Of a stretch of 64,000 nt of DNA, positions 35,742 to 45,298 are shown one piece after another; within the stretch, counting starts at the first letter, position 1; every line of letters starts with the position of its first letter. A model generated the notes under the pieces. The model did no database searches, was not told the DNA's origin, and saw nothing but the letters and a program-made list of their open reading frames with translations. The stretch comes from Melittangium boletus DSM 14713. GTDB lineage: Bacteria > Myxococcota > Myxococcia > Myxococcales > Myxococcaceae. The DNA lies in contig NZ_CP022163.1 in the NCBI RefSeq assembly GCF_002305855.1, forward strand, positions 3,906,292 to 3,970,291. Reading direction: 5' to 3'. Made by a program: the position numbers and the translations under genes.

Positions 35742-37882
35742 TGAAATAGCACCTCCACTTCGGGAACGGCTGCCATGATCGCATTCATGGATGAATCCAA
35801 GGACTTCATCTGGGCGGGCTTGAGCGCTCCCCCTTCATAGACGAGGCGGACTCGCTGGATGGGCACCTCGCTGCCCTCACGGAGAAGAGGCTGGAGGGAG
35901 TCTCGGCGGATGTCCAATGTCCCGCCATATTTCCGCAGCGCCTCCCTCGCGTCATCCATCATCTGCGCCTTCAATGCATCGCGATCCAACCCGAACAGGT
36001 CACGGCTCTTGAAGCTGAAGGTCTCCACGCGCGGCGGTCCTCCAGTGCCCCCTCCCTCTTCAATGACGAGCACGTCCGCGAAGCGCAAACCCGTACCCGG
36101 CTTCCTCACGCCCACGTACGTCTCGACTCGCGGCTTGTCGAAGTCCCCGAGGAAACGGCGCTCCGCCCGGGGCAGTTCCGCATCGGCCCTCAGCACCTTC
36201 ACCATGGCGCGCTCGAACTCCAGCCCCCGGGCGAATCCCCTCCACATCACCTCGTAGGCCGCCCAACGCAACGGCCCCTTGGTGGCCTTGCCTTCCCTGA
36301 GCTCTCCCAGGCGCCCCTCGTAATAGTCGACGTACTCACGCCAGCGGGGGTTGTCTCGGGCTCCGGACGGCGGAGCCTCCAAGGAAGGGCGCTGCTTTTC
36401 CAACACCGTCACGTCCCTGGACAGGCGCGGGCCCGTGGTTTCGCTCTCCACCGCCACGAGCCGGGCTTCCACTACCTCCCGAGTGAGCCCCACCTCCGTG
36501 TCCACCAACGCTGCCAGGCCTCCGGGGTGCTCCACCGCCACACCGCGCCTCACCGCCGGAGCGCCCGTGGCCTCGGGTTTCGCCTTGGACATCATCGCCT
36601 GGGCCTTGGCCACATCTCCCCGGGCCTCGCGCATCGCCAGGGCCGCGTCCACTCCTCCCACCGCCACGAAGCGGCCCGCCTCCCGGCTGGCTTGAATCTC
36701 CCGGGCCAATGCCCTCACGCCCTCCACGCCCAGCCGTGCCTCCAACTCCCGCACCCGTGTCTTGAGGCTCGTCCAGCGTACTTCCGGGAGTCCTCGCCCT
36801 CGTGCCTCGGACAGAGCGCCCAGGCCCTTGCCTCCCGCGTACAGCGCTCCCAGCAGCAGGGCCGGAGCCAACTCTCGCGTGGCCCGCTCGTACTCGCCCC
36901 GCGACAGCGCGACCGCACCCTGTCCCGTGCCCACCACCAGGTAATAGAAGCCCAGCGGCACGCCGAACGTCACCGCGTCGAAGCTCCCCACCGCCACGCT
37001 TCCCGGCGCGAAGTGCCGCAGCGCCAGGGCTCGCTCCACCTCCTGCGCCGCCTCCTGGTAGGCCGGGGGCAACCGCGCCCACCTCGCCGATAGCTCGCTG
37101 TAGCGTAGGCCATCCATCGTCTGACTGGTGGCGAGCGCGTCCCTGGCGGCTCGGCCCAGTCCCCGCAGCACGTCCCCGGCTCGTTCCTTCCGCTCTGGAA
37201 AGGCAGCCAGCGGCAGGCCCCGCGCCTCCAACTCCTCGCGCACGGCGGGCATGAGCCCCAGTGTCTGTCCCAACCGCTTGTCCCGGGCCAGCAGCCCCAG
37301 CACCTCGCGGACCTCGTCGTCATGGGCCGTGTGCAAGACGAAGAGGGCGAACACCTCCGCGTGGAAGACGCCGTAGCGCTCCGTGGCGTCGACGAGGAAG
37401 GCGGCGCGCTTGCGTTGAAGGAGGTGGGCCGCGTCCTCGCGCACCGGCCCCAGGGCGCCCAGCCGCACCGCGCGCCAGTCGTCCAAGGCCTCCACCAAGC
37501 GAGGCATGTCCACGCGCTCCTGCAACGCGACGAAGTCGCCGGGCGAGGCGCACGTGAGGAAGGGGGCCAGCAGCACCTCCGCATCACCCGAGGACACCTC
37601 GGGCCAGTCCGGAGGTACGGCCACGCCTCCACAAGCCCGTGAGTCCAGCGGCACGCGCTCCACGAGAGGGGGAGTCGCCCGAGTGGGGAATCCTCCCGCC
37701 CCGCCCACGGACTCCGTCAGTCGAGGCGGAGCGCGAACAGCGGAGGACTGGGCGTGCATCAGACTCCCGAGCGGCGGCCCCGTGGCGCACCCCGCCAGGA
37801 GCACGAGTGTCCACAGAGCCAGGCACGCCGGGCCGACGCCGGGCGTCTTGCCTCGAGTCCTTCCAGGTCCGAGCGGGTGCAC
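35738..37882 (-). CDS. Large lipoprotein toxin candidate with REase-like C-terminus
   Basis: 714 residues. The GTG at 37882 is chosen for the AGGAGG 8 bases upstream. Signal and lipobox LVLLAGCATG, a long helical middle region with a glycine-rich hydrophobic hairpin (about 300-350), and a C-terminal domain with RFADVLVIEE and RVETFSFKSRDL, the D...E-x-K pattern of restriction-endonuclease-like toxins. SitA-like delivery through the outer membrane is possible. The 446-residue partner follows with 4-base overlap. Confidence 0.68.
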   Translation of the reverse strand: MHPLGPGRTRGKTPGVGPACLALWTLVLLAGCATGPPLGSLMHAQSSAVRAPPRLTESVGGAGGFPTRATPPLVERVPLDSRACGGVAVPPDWPEVSSGDAEVLLAPFLTCASPGDFVALQERVDMPRLVEALDDWRAVRLGALGPVREDAAHLLQRKRAAFLVDATERYGVFHAEVFALFVLHTAHDDEVREVLGLLARDKRLGQTLGLMPAVREELEARGLPLAAFPERKERAGDVLRGLGRAARDALATSQTMDGLRYSELSARWARLPPAYQEAAQEVERALALRHFAPGSVAVGSFDAVTFGVPLGFYYLVVGTGQGAVALSRGEYERATRELAPALLLGALYAGGKGLGALSEARGRGLPEVRWTSLKTRVRELEARLGVEGVRALAREIQASREAGRFVAVGGVDAALAMREARGDVAKAQAMMSKAKPEATGAPAVRRGVAVEHPGGLAALVDTEVGLTREVVEARLVAVESETTGPRLSRDVTVLEKQRPSLEAPPSGARDNPRWREYVDYYEGRLGELREGKATKGPLRWAAYEVMWRGFARGLEFERAMVKVLRADAELPRAERRFLGDFDKPRVETYVGVRKPGTGLRFADVLVIEEGGGTGGPPRVETFSFKSRDLFGLDRDALKAQMMDDAREALRKYGGTLDIRRDSLQPLLREGSEVPIQRVRLVYEGGALKPAQMKSLDSSMNAIMAAVPEVEVLFQ

Positions 37883-37940
37883 GAGAGACGCCTCCTGGGA
37901 CGCGCGAAACGCCCTCAGGATAGCGCCTCTCCCCACCGGC

Positions 37941-40766
37941 TCACGGCGCCGTCGGGGCCTTCACCGCCGCCGGGGCGGCCGGCACCGGGGCCTTCTTCTG
38001 GGCGCCCACGAAGTCCCCGGCCTTCACCACCGTCACCTGCTTCCAGTCCAGCAGCTTCGCGAGCGCCGCGCGCACGTCCTCGGGCTTGAGCGCACTCATG
38101 CGCTTCTCGAACCCCGCGTCGAACTCCAGCGTGCGGCCGTAGTACAGGTAGGACGAGAGCGTGCGCGCCAGGCTCCCATCATCCGCCCGTCCCGTGCGCC
38201 GGTACTCCAGGAGCCCCGCGCGCGCCTTGTCCAGCTCGTCCGCGGTGAAGCCCTTGTCGAGCACCCGCTGCAACTCCTCGCGCACGGCCGTCTCCAGCCG
38301 CTCGGCGTTCTGCGGCGCGTAGATGGCGAACGTGGAGAACATGCCCACCGGATCCATCGCCCCCGCGCTCAACGAGCTGCTGACCGTGTAGGACAGGCCA
38401 TCCTTCTGCCGCACGCGCGTGGCCAGGCGCGAGTTCAGGAAGCCCCCGCCGAGCACGAAGTTGCCGAGCACCAGCGCCGGGTAGTCCGGGCTGTCATCGC
38501 GCAGCGCCAGGCCCTGGCCCGCGAGGAACAGGGCGTTGGCCTTGTCCGGCGTCTCGACCACCTGTCCCGCGATGCCCTGCTTGTAGGGCTGGGCCACCAC
38601 GCGCTCGTAGGGCGCGGGGCTCTTCCAGCCGCGGAATAGCTCGCCCACCTGGGCCTCGAGCGCTGCGGAGTCGAAGTCCCCCACCGCGGCCACCTCGCCT
38701 CGCGAGGCGCCGTAGAAGTCGCGATAGAAGGCCCGGACCTGCTCGAGCGTCGTGCCCTGGAGCGCGGCGATCGACTCGTCCACCGAGTTCACGTGGTAGG
38801 GGTGCTCCGCGGGGTAGGGCGAGAGCGCGCGGTAGAAGGCGTTGCGGCCCTGGACGGTGGGCTCGCTGCGCTGGGACTCGAGCGACGCGAGCCGCTCCTG
38901 CCGCAACAGCTCGAACTCCCGGGCATCGAAGGCCGGCTCGCGCAGCACCTCGGCCACGAGCGCCAGCACCTCGGGAAGCGACGCGCGCGGGGCCTCGACG
39001 GAGGCGGAGACGCCCGTGGCGCCGCCATCCACGCCCACCCGCGCCTTGAGCCGATCGAAGGCGTCGCGCAGCTCCTGCCGGGTGTGCTTCGTGGTGCCGC
39101 GCAAGAGCAGGGAGCCCGCCAGATCCGCGGCGGCGCTCCGGCCCCAGAGCGCCTTCTCCGTGCCCCAGCGCAGGCTGAGCGTCACATTCGCCATCTCCCC
39201 GCGCGTCTTCTTGGGCAGCAGGGCGAACTTGAGGCCGTCGCGCTCCGAGCGCGTCACGCGCTTCTCGATGTTGGCGGGGGAGGGGTCGAACGCCTCGCCG
39301 AGGGCGACCTCGCCCCGGCCCTGGTAGCCCTGGAGCATGGCGGAGAGGTCCACGCGGGGAGGCATCTCGGCGCGGTGGGGCTGGGGGGTGGGGATGAACT
39401 CGCCGAGCGTGCGGTTGCTCGGCTTGAGGTAGGCGGCGGCCACGCGGGTGACGTCCTCGGGGGTGACGGCCTCGATCCGGTCGCGGTGCAGGAAGAACAG
39501 GCGCCAGTCGCCGATGGCGGCCCACTCGGACAGCTGGATGGCGGCGCTCTCCGAGTCGTTGAGCATGAGCTCCACGTACTTGAGCAGGGCCGTCTTGGCG
39601 CGCTGGACCTCGTCGGCGGTGAAGGGGGTGACGGAGGCGTTCTCCACGGTGTCGAGCAGCGCCTCGCGCGCGGCGTCGAGCGACTGGCCCTCGCGCACTT
39701 CGGCGGAGACGGTGAGGACGCCCGGGTCGTGCAATTGCAGGTTGTAGGCGCCCGTGCTCGAGGCCTTCTTCGTCTCCACGAGCGCCTTGTAGAGGCGGCC
39801 CGAGGGGGTGTTGCCGAGCGCGTAGGTGAGCACGTCGATGGCGGCGAAGTCGGGGTGGGCGCCCTCGGGCACGTGGTAGACGGCGGTGAGGGCGCTCACG
39901 TCGCCCACGCGGCGCAGGGTGACGCGGCGCTCGCCATCCTGGGTGGGCTCCTCGGTGTAGGTGGTGGGCAGGGGCTCCTTGGGCGCGCGCACGCGGCCGA
40001 GGGTGGCGCGCACGTCGGCGAGCGCCCGGGCGGGCTCGAACTGGCCGGCGATGACGAGCAGGGCGTTATCCGGCCGGTAGTGCTTCTTGTAGAAGGCCTG
40101 GAGCCGCTCGATGGGCACGTGCTCCAGGTCCGCGCGGGCGCCGATGGTGGACTTGCCGTAGTTGTGCCAGGAGTAGGCGGCGCTCATGACGCGCTGGTGG
40201 AGGATGCGCGAGGGGCTGTTCTCGCCCTTCTCCAGCTCGTTGCGCACCACGGTCATCTCGCTGTCCAGGTCCTTCTGGGCGATGAAGCTGTTGCGCATGC
40301 GGTCGGCCTCGAAGCCGAGCGCCCAGCGCAGGTTGTCGCCCGAGGCGGGAAGGGTCTCGTAGTAGTTGGTGCGGTCCAGCCAGGTGGTGCCATTGGGGCG
40401 GGCGCCGCGCTGGGTGAGGGCCTGGGGCACGTTGCGGGTGGTGGGGGTGCCCTTGAACATGAGGTGTTCGAGCAGGTGGGCCATGCCCGTCTCGCCGTAG
40501 CCCTCGTGGCGCGAGCCGACGAAGTAGGTGAGGTTGACGGTGACGGTGGGCTTGGTGGGGTCCGGGAAGAGCAGGACGCGCAGGCCATTGTCGAGCCGGT
40601 ATTCGGAGATGCCCTCGACGCTCGTGAGGGGAGCGGGGAGGGTGGCCTTGGCCGGGGCGCGGGCCGAGGAAGCGGCCTTGGGAGCGGCGGGTGCCTGGGC
40701 GAGCGCGGGGGCGGCCGCCAGTAACAGGGCCGCGACGAGGAGGCGCGGGCGGGAAGGCAGGGTCAT
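37941..40766 (-). CDS. Secreted M16 family zinc metallopeptidase (tandem domains)
   Basis: 941 residues. Signal peptide of about 23 residues (LLVAALLLAAAPALAQA) from the ATG at 40766. The first M16 domain has the inverted zinc motif HLLEH in GMAHLLEHLMFKGT and the downstream Glu in RNELEKGENSP; the second (from about 470) lacks HxxEH and should be structural. Pitrilysin-like peptidases degrade small peptides in a closed chamber. The protein ends in an Ala/Pro-rich tail. The adjacent gene encodes a TIMP-like protein. Confidence 0.9.
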   Translation of the reverse strand: MTLPSRPRLLVAALLLAAAPALAQAPAAPKAASSARAPAKATLPAPLTSVEGISEYRLDNGLRVLLFPDPTKPTVTVNLTYFVGSRHEGYGETGMAHLLEHLMFKGTPTTRNVPQALTQRGARPNGTTWLDRTNYYETLPASGDNLRWALGFEADRMRNSFIAQKDLDSEMTVVRNELEKGENSPSRILHQRVMSAAYSWHNYGKSTIGARADLEHVPIERLQAFYKKHYRPDNALLVIAGQFEPARALADVRATLGRVRAPKEPLPTTYTEEPTQDGERRVTLRRVGDVSALTAVYHVPEGAHPDFAAIDVLTYALGNTPSGRLYKALVETKKASSTGAYNLQLHDPGVLTVSAEVREGQSLDAAREALLDTVENASVTPFTADEVQRAKTALLKYVELMLNDSESAAIQLSEWAAIGDWRLFFLHRDRIEAVTPEDVTRVAAAYLKPSNRTLGEFIPTPQPHRAEMPPRVDLSAMLQGYQGRGEVALGEAFDPSPANIEKRVTRSERDGLKFALLPKKTRGEMANVTLSLRWGTEKALWGRSAAADLAGSLLLRGTTKHTRQELRDAFDRLKARVGVDGGATGVSASVEAPRASLPEVLALVAEVLREPAFDAREFELLRQERLASLESQRSEPTVQGRNAFYRALSPYPAEHPYHVNSVDESIAALQGTTLEQVRAFYRDFYGASRGEVAAVGDFDSAALEAQVGELFRGWKSPAPYERVVAQPYKQGIAGQVVETPDKANALFLAGQGLALRDDSPDYPALVLGNFVLGGGFLNSRLATRVRQKDGLSYTVSSSLSAGAMDPVGMFSTFAIYAPQNAERLETAVREELQRVLDKGFTADELDKARAGLLEYRRTGRADDGSLARTLSSYLYYGRTLEFDAGFEKRMSALKPEDVRAALAKLLDWKQVTVVKAGDFVGAQKKAPVPAAPAAVKAPTAP

Positions 40767-40815
40767 GCGAGGGGCCTCGGAAAGGGGGGAAGGAAGCCTG
40801 GACGGCGTACGGAAG

Positions 40816-41889
40816 CTACCAACCGGACGCGTCCGGGCCGTGTTCCCGAGGCGATGGGACGGAGGCCACATCGGGGACGACCCGGCAGGGGAACATGTTC
40901 CCCCGGGGCCCGTTCGTGCACACCAGCCCGGGACGCGTGGGCGCACCGGGCGCGAGCGGCACGGTCTCCGGACTCCATTCACAGACGGGAGCGTCCGCGC
41001 GTCCCCAGATGCACAGTCCCCGAGGCGGCGCTTCCACGGGTCCCCAGGAGGCGCGGCGCGTGGCCGCTTCATCGCAGAGCGGCTCCTCCGGGGAGGGGTC
41101 CACGCACGTCACGCGCGGCTCACTCCCCGGGGATTGAAGGGACAGCCGCGCGCATCCCCGCCGGAGCACGCGCTGCTCGCAGGCCCGCTTCACGCGCGCG
41201 TCGTCCGGCCGCCGCTCGAGCTGGAACGCTCGCCCATCCCGCCCCACCCCGAAGCTCATCCGCTCCCCCGAGCCACGCTCATGGATCTCCCAGAAGGGGC
41301 GGCCCTCGCGCAGGGCCGCTTCCGAGGCCTTCCCGCTGCTCGGAGCACAAGACTCCGCGCCACCGCAGACCAGGGTTCGAGCCACGGCCTCCACGTCGCA
41401 CCGGGTGCAGCTCAGGTGTTGCCGCCGCATGGCCACGGGACGAAGGGGGAGGGTGGCGTCGCGCAGGGACGCCATCTCGACGGAGGCCTTGTTGGCGGAC
41501 TGGGTCCGCGTGCAGCCGTCGGTGTGGAAATCGCCCTTCGCGTTCCGATGCGCGTAGACGAGGTACTCGACGCCCGGGTCGAAGGAATAGGTGCACATGT
41601 CCTCGAACGTGGTGATGACGCGCCGGGGAGCCGCCCGCCCCTTGAACGTCTCGAGGACCGTGAACGTCGTGCGGAGGTGCGAGTCCACTTCGAAGTCGGC
41701 ACCCCGGTCCCGCTGGATGGCCTCGACCCGGCCGTGGAAGACGAGATCCGCCTCCTCGCGCGCGGTCTTCAAGGAATCGCGTACATCCAGCGCCATGGGG
41801 CAACTGCAAGCCCATGCGCCCGAGGGCCAGGTCAGGAAACCCAGGGCGAATAGCACCGCGACGCGAGCGAGCAGGGGCATGCGGCCCAT
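40816..41889 (-). CDS. Secreted TIMP/netrin-like domain protein
   Basis: 357 residues. The signal peptide ends AWA at 27, so the mature N-terminus would be CSC. Eukaryotic TIMPs also begin with Cys-x-Cys, whose free amino group binds the protease zinc. The following layout fits an OB/netrin fold: EADLVFHGRVEAI, FTVLETFKGR, Cys in FEDMCTYSFDPGVEYLVYA, and DGCTRTQ. A second Cys-rich part (about 155-357) is unrecognised. The gene ends 49 bases before the M16 protease start on the same strand. An inhibitor or adaptor role is inferred only. Confidence 0.6.
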   Translation of the reverse strand: MGRMPLLARVAVLFALGFLTWPSGAWACSCPMALDVRDSLKTAREEADLVFHGRVEAIQRDRGADFEVDSHLRTTFTVLETFKGRAAPRRVITTFEDMCTYSFDPGVEYLVYAHRNAKGDFHTDGCTRTQSANKASVEMASLRDATLPLRPVAMRRQHLSCTRCDVEAVARTLVCGGAESCAPSSGKASEAALREGRPFWEIHERGSGERMSFGVGRDGRAFQLERRPDDARVKRACEQRVLRRGCARLSLQSPGSEPRVTCVDPSPEEPLCDEAATRRASWGPVEAPPRGLCIWGRADAPVCEWSPETVPLAPGAPTRPGLVCTNGPRGNMFPCRVVPDVASVPSPREHGPDASGW

Positions 41890-41944
41890 TCTACCGCGCG
41901 GACTGGGATGACGGTTCCCGCGCGCGGGCCGTGCGCGCGGGTGT

Positions 41945-42382
41945 CTACGCCTTCTGATTCCGCCGCTCGACCTCGAGGCGGAGGGCGTCCTCCCGCGCGC
42001 GCAGCTCGGGGGTGAGCGCTTCCCCGAAGTCCGCCGCCTCGAAGATGGGACGGAGTTCGAGCTCGGCGTCCTCGCCGGGCATGGGCTCGGGGCAGCGACG
42101 CGCCCACTCGACGGCCTCCTCCATCGACCGGACCTGCCATACCCAGTAGCCGGCGATGAGCTCCTTGGTCTCGGTGAAGGGACCGTCGACGACGGTGCGC
42201 TTGCTGCCCGAGAAATGGACGCGCTTGCCCTTCACGCTCGGGTGGAGGCCGTCACCGGCGAGCAGGATGCCCGCCTTGACGAGCTCCTCGTTGTACTTAC
42301 CCATCTCGGCGAACAGCTTCTCGCTCGGCATGATGCCCGCTTCACTGTTCTTCGTGGCCTTCACGATCACCATGACCTTCAT
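41945..42382 (-). CDS. YciI/DGPF-domain protein
   Basis: 145 residues from the ATG at 42382, with AAGGA 8 bases upstream. The DGPF family signature is clear: MKVMVIVKAT, GILLAGDGLHPS, the namesake VVDGPFTETKELIAGYWV, and EEAVEWARRCP. Such proteins share the YCII ferredoxin-like fold and often sit near sigma factors; none is adjacent here. Function unknown. Confidence 0.88.
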   Translation of the reverse strand: MKVMVIVKATKNSEAGIMPSEKLFAEMGKYNEELVKAGILLAGDGLHPSVKGKRVHFSGSKRTVVDGPFTETKELIAGYWVWQVRSMEEAVEWARRCPEPMPGEDAELELRPIFEAADFGEALTPELRAREDALRLEVERRNQKA

Positions 42383-42581
42383 CGCTGTGTCCTTTCGCTC
42401 GGGCGCCTCGGCGCCAGTGGGTTGTTTCGTATAGGCGACGAGTGAGGCCGGGCGGGATCGACACGGCCGAACAGAATCTTCATCAGCGGGTGGCACTCCG
42501 GAAGTGCCTGGCGGAATCGTCAGTGAAAACGACCGGTTATCAGTGAACCCTCTCGGCTGTCCGCTCCCCGAGCGGACCCCT

Positions 42582-43052
42582 TCAGACTTCTTCGTCAGGC
42601 AGGAGCGTGAGGAGCAGCGCGTCGTCGGGCCCGAGCGGACGCCAGCCGGGCGGAGGCGGCGTGTTGAGGACGGCTGTTCTGACCTGCCTGGCCCGCTCCT
42701 TATGGGTTTCTGGGGCATCGGCAATCCACGAGCCGAGCGCCTTGGCCACCTTGAAGCGGTTGGCGTCATCCAGCACGGCCGGCCAGCCGTTGGGAAGGCA
42801 CTCGGACAGTTCGCGCACGAGCACATCGCGAACAAAGCATGAGACCTGCTTGCGCTGCTCCGCCTCGGCGAGCAACCCGCTGAACACCTGCACCCCGACG
42901 ACATCGTCCGCGCCAAGCTCCTCGGCCAGCGCCACCAGAGAGGCAGTGGGGCGGGCCTTCGCGAAAGCGGTGAGCGAAGGGTAGCCACGCTCACGGATTC
43001 GCTCGTACAGGCGAACCCTCCAATTGCCGCGCCAAGCCTGTCCGCCGCTCAT
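42582..43052 (-). CDS. Partner (probable immunity) of the DUF2380-type lipoprotein
   Basis: 156 residues from the ATG at 43052, whose ATGA overlaps the lipoprotein stop; a GGAG lies upstream. It opens MSGGQAWRGNWRVRLYERIR and continues with SLTAFAKARPTASLVALAEE, a small helical myxobacterial family often found next to these lipoproteins (sometimes mis-annotated as Nudix). No catalytic motif is seen. Protection against the coupled toxin is inferred from position. Confidence 0.65.
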   Translation of the reverse strand: MSGGQAWRGNWRVRLYERIRERGYPSLTAFAKARPTASLVALAEELGADDVVGVQVFSGLLAEAEQRKQVSCFVRDVLVRELSECLPNGWPAVLDDANRFKVAKALGSWIADAPETHKERARQVRTAVLNTPPPPGWRPLGPDDALLLTLLPDEEV

Positions 43053-44539
43053 TGCCCTCTCCATCGAGTGAACTCCAGCGGAACACCATAGCGCCGCATG
43101 CGATACGCGACGATGTCCAGCACCTCGTTTCGCGTCAACATCCGGCCGGCCGTTACCTCTGCTTCGCGCAGTGCCTCCATGATCATCCGGTTCCACTCAC
43201 CGGCCCAGGTGCGGCCCAGCGTCCAGTTCCCACCGCCATGGATGGCCTCGTGGTGAGCTTGCTCCAACCTGACGCAGAACTGGTCGATGTCCATCTCGCC
43301 GGTGAAACCGCGCTGCTCGAACCACTCGCGGAACTCCTTGGGCAGTGCGTGGTGTCGCGGTGGCTCGTTCATGCCAGCCCCCGCTCTGCCCGTCACGCGC
43401 ATGCCCCGTACCTCGGGCCCGTCGCCGAGCGCGTCGCGCACACCCTTGGGCAGCCCGTCGTGAGACTGTGCCATCATCACCTGGCCAGCCTGAATTCGCA
43501 CGGCCGCGCTGACGGCGGGAAGGGAAATGACGCCTGCCCGTACCAGCTGGCGCATCCTCTCCACCCACTCAGCGGACACGACCATCCGCGTGCCCATCAT
43601 CACACCGTCGCCGCCCACCATCAGGCCCACGCCGAGCGTGGCGGGTGCGGACGGCGGCAGTGTGGGCAGCGAGAACTTCATCGCCGACAGCAGGGTGAGC
43701 GTCTCGACGAGCTGGGCCAACAGAATCGCCTGCTCGCCGCGCTTCATCGCCACGCGGATGCGCTCCGCGGTCGAATGGAACTCGTCGGAGAGATGGTCCA
43801 TGAGCGCGGGGGCGTCCTTCGCCGCTGCCTCCACCTGACCAAGCTCCAGGGAGGAGAGCGCCGTCATGACGGGCGCCATCCTCTTGCGCCAGCGCTCCAT
43901 GTCCACGAGCAGCGTCTCCATGCTGTTGAGGCCCTGTTGGAGCACCCCGTCGACGAACTGGAGCAAGTCGAGCCATGCGGCGAGCAGGAGCGCGCCCAGC
44001 ATGGCGGCTTCGAGCCGGGGGCCGGCGAGGCGCAGCAAGGCGAGTTGCATGTCCGGGTCCGCCACCTCCGAGGCGGTGTGAGCCAGCCGGGTGGCGGCGG
44101 AGAGTTCGGCGTCAATCCACCGCAGTTGGCGGTCGCCATCCTCGAGGTAACGGACGAAGAGACCGGCGGCTTTGCCGACGATGCCCCGCTGGCTCGTCTT
44201 GAGTCTGGAGAGTGCCTTGGAGATGCGGCGCGTGGAGCCGGACACGTCGCCAAGGGCCCCGCGAAACGCCAGGTGGGCCGCGAGGGCGCTGTGCCCTGCA
44301 CTCGTCATCGCCTCCCGGGAGTTCCGCGGACGGTGCGACCGCGGGGGCCATGACGCCAGGGTGAGCGGAGACTCCTCACGCGGCCCTTCGGCCCATCCAG
44401 TCTCAGCGGCCTCGCGCGGCGAGTAGCGCGGAGTCATCTCCCAGCCGGGCGGTGGCATCCGCGACGCACAGCCGGAGGACAGCAGGCTCAGGGCGAGCAG
44501 CAGGCCCGCCCTCGGGGCTCGCGGCGAGTCAGCGCACAT
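43049..44539 (-). CDS. DUF2380/TIGR02269-like lipoprotein, predicted HNH-like toxin
   Basis: 496 residues. AGGAGGG precedes the ATG at 44539; lipobox LLSSGCAS. A long helical stalk (about 80-390) precedes the C-terminal domain from HH396 (HHALPKEFREWFEQRGF, QFCVRLEQAHHEAIHGG, WNRMIMEALREAE). These His-rich motifs define a paralogous Myxococcus lipoprotein family and resemble nuclease toxins. It is third in a four-gene operon, 15 bases after the Imm52 gene. Confidence 0.72.
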   Translation of the reverse strand: MCADSPRAPRAGLLLALSLLSSGCASRMPPPGWEMTPRYSPREAAETGWAEGPREESPLTLASWPPRSHRPRNSREAMTSAGHSALAAHLAFRGALGDVSGSTRRISKALSRLKTSQRGIVGKAAGLFVRYLEDGDRQLRWIDAELSAATRLAHTASEVADPDMQLALLRLAGPRLEAAMLGALLLAAWLDLLQFVDGVLQQGLNSMETLLVDMERWRKRMAPVMTALSSLELGQVEAAAKDAPALMDHLSDEFHSTAERIRVAMKRGEQAILLAQLVETLTLLSAMKFSLPTLPPSAPATLGVGLMVGGDGVMMGTRMVVSAEWVERMRQLVRAGVISLPAVSAAVRIQAGQVMMAQSHDGLPKGVRDALGDGPEVRGMRVTGRAGAGMNEPPRHHALPKEFREWFEQRGFTGEMDIDQFCVRLEQAHHEAIHGGGNWTLGRTWAGEWNRMIMEALREAEVTAGRMLTRNEVLDIVAYRMRRYGVPLEFTRWRGQ

Positions 44540-44554
44540 GGTCTACCCTCCTGG

Positions 44555-45289
44555 CTATTGCCTCGCGGCATGGGGATGCTCGACGAGCCCCGCGCGATCC
44601 AACAGTTCCCGCACGCGGGCCGTGAAGGCCACGTGCTCGGGGTTGTCCGCCGTCATCCGCTCGGGCGAGAGCGTGAGCAACCAGCCCTGAGTGCCCACCG
44701 GCTCGATGCGCACGGGCGCGGGCAGCGGTGGCACCGTCCCCAACCGGCGTGACACGTAGGTCAGCCAGCCCACACGCACTTCCCATTCCCGCTTCTCGGT
44801 GTGCCTCAACATCTCCAGGGAACTGGCCGTCGCGAAGTCCGGCTCCCACGCCGTGGCCATGCAGGTGAGCACTTGCGCCAGTACCGGCGCGCTCAGCAGC
44901 CGTTCGCGGACAGGGCCCTCCGAGGGTGGGTCCAACAGACAGAAGTTGTGGCCCTCCGGGAAATACGCACCACAGTGGAAGTCGAGCTGCGTGCGTCCCT
45001 TCTTCGCGTTGAACACCCCGGCCATGAAGCCATGGTCCTCCAGGATGATCTTCCGGTCGAAGTCACTGCGGTTGCGTCCCTCCAACAACAACCGCTCCAG
45101 GTCCCCTGCTTCCTGGATGGGATGGCCCGGCAATCCTGGAGGGGCCTTGCGCCCTCCCCGGTACCATTGGGCGAAAGTCGGATCACACCGCGACAACAGG
45201 TGCAGGAAGTTCTCCGCTCGCCGGGCGCATTCCGGTGCGGTCTCCTGACGAGGACCCCAGTAGGCCCCTACGAAATAGTGCTCCTTCAT
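44555..45289 (-). CDS. Imm52-family immunity protein
   Basis: 244 residues. Family features: KEHYFVGAYWGPRQE, ECARRAENFL, CDPTFAQWYRGG near the N-terminus and GWLTYVSRRLG in the middle. Imm52 is documented as the partner of Tox-REase-5 toxins, and the gene upstream encodes one. The gap is 9 bases. A truncated copy of its 3' end lies at 46894-46982, upstream of the toxin. Confidence 0.83.
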   Translation of the reverse strand: MKEHYFVGAYWGPRQETAPECARRAENFLHLLSRCDPTFAQWYRGGRKAPPGLPGHPIQEAGDLERLLLEGRNRSDFDRKIILEDHGFMAGVFNAKKGRTQLDFHCGAYFPEGHNFCLLDPPSEGPVRERLLSAPVLAQVLTCMATAWEPDFATASSLEMLRHTEKREWEVRVGWLTYVSRRLGTVPPLPAPVRIEPVGTQGWLLTLSPERMTADNPEHVAFTARVRELLDRAGLVEHPHAARQ

Positions 45290-45298
45290 GGGTGTTCT

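Noticed and set aside
37941..40766. M16 gene considered part of the toxin cassette at 35738-37882
   Set aside because: It lies upstream on the same strand but is a secreted housekeeping-type peptidase with its own signal peptide; no coupling by overlap.
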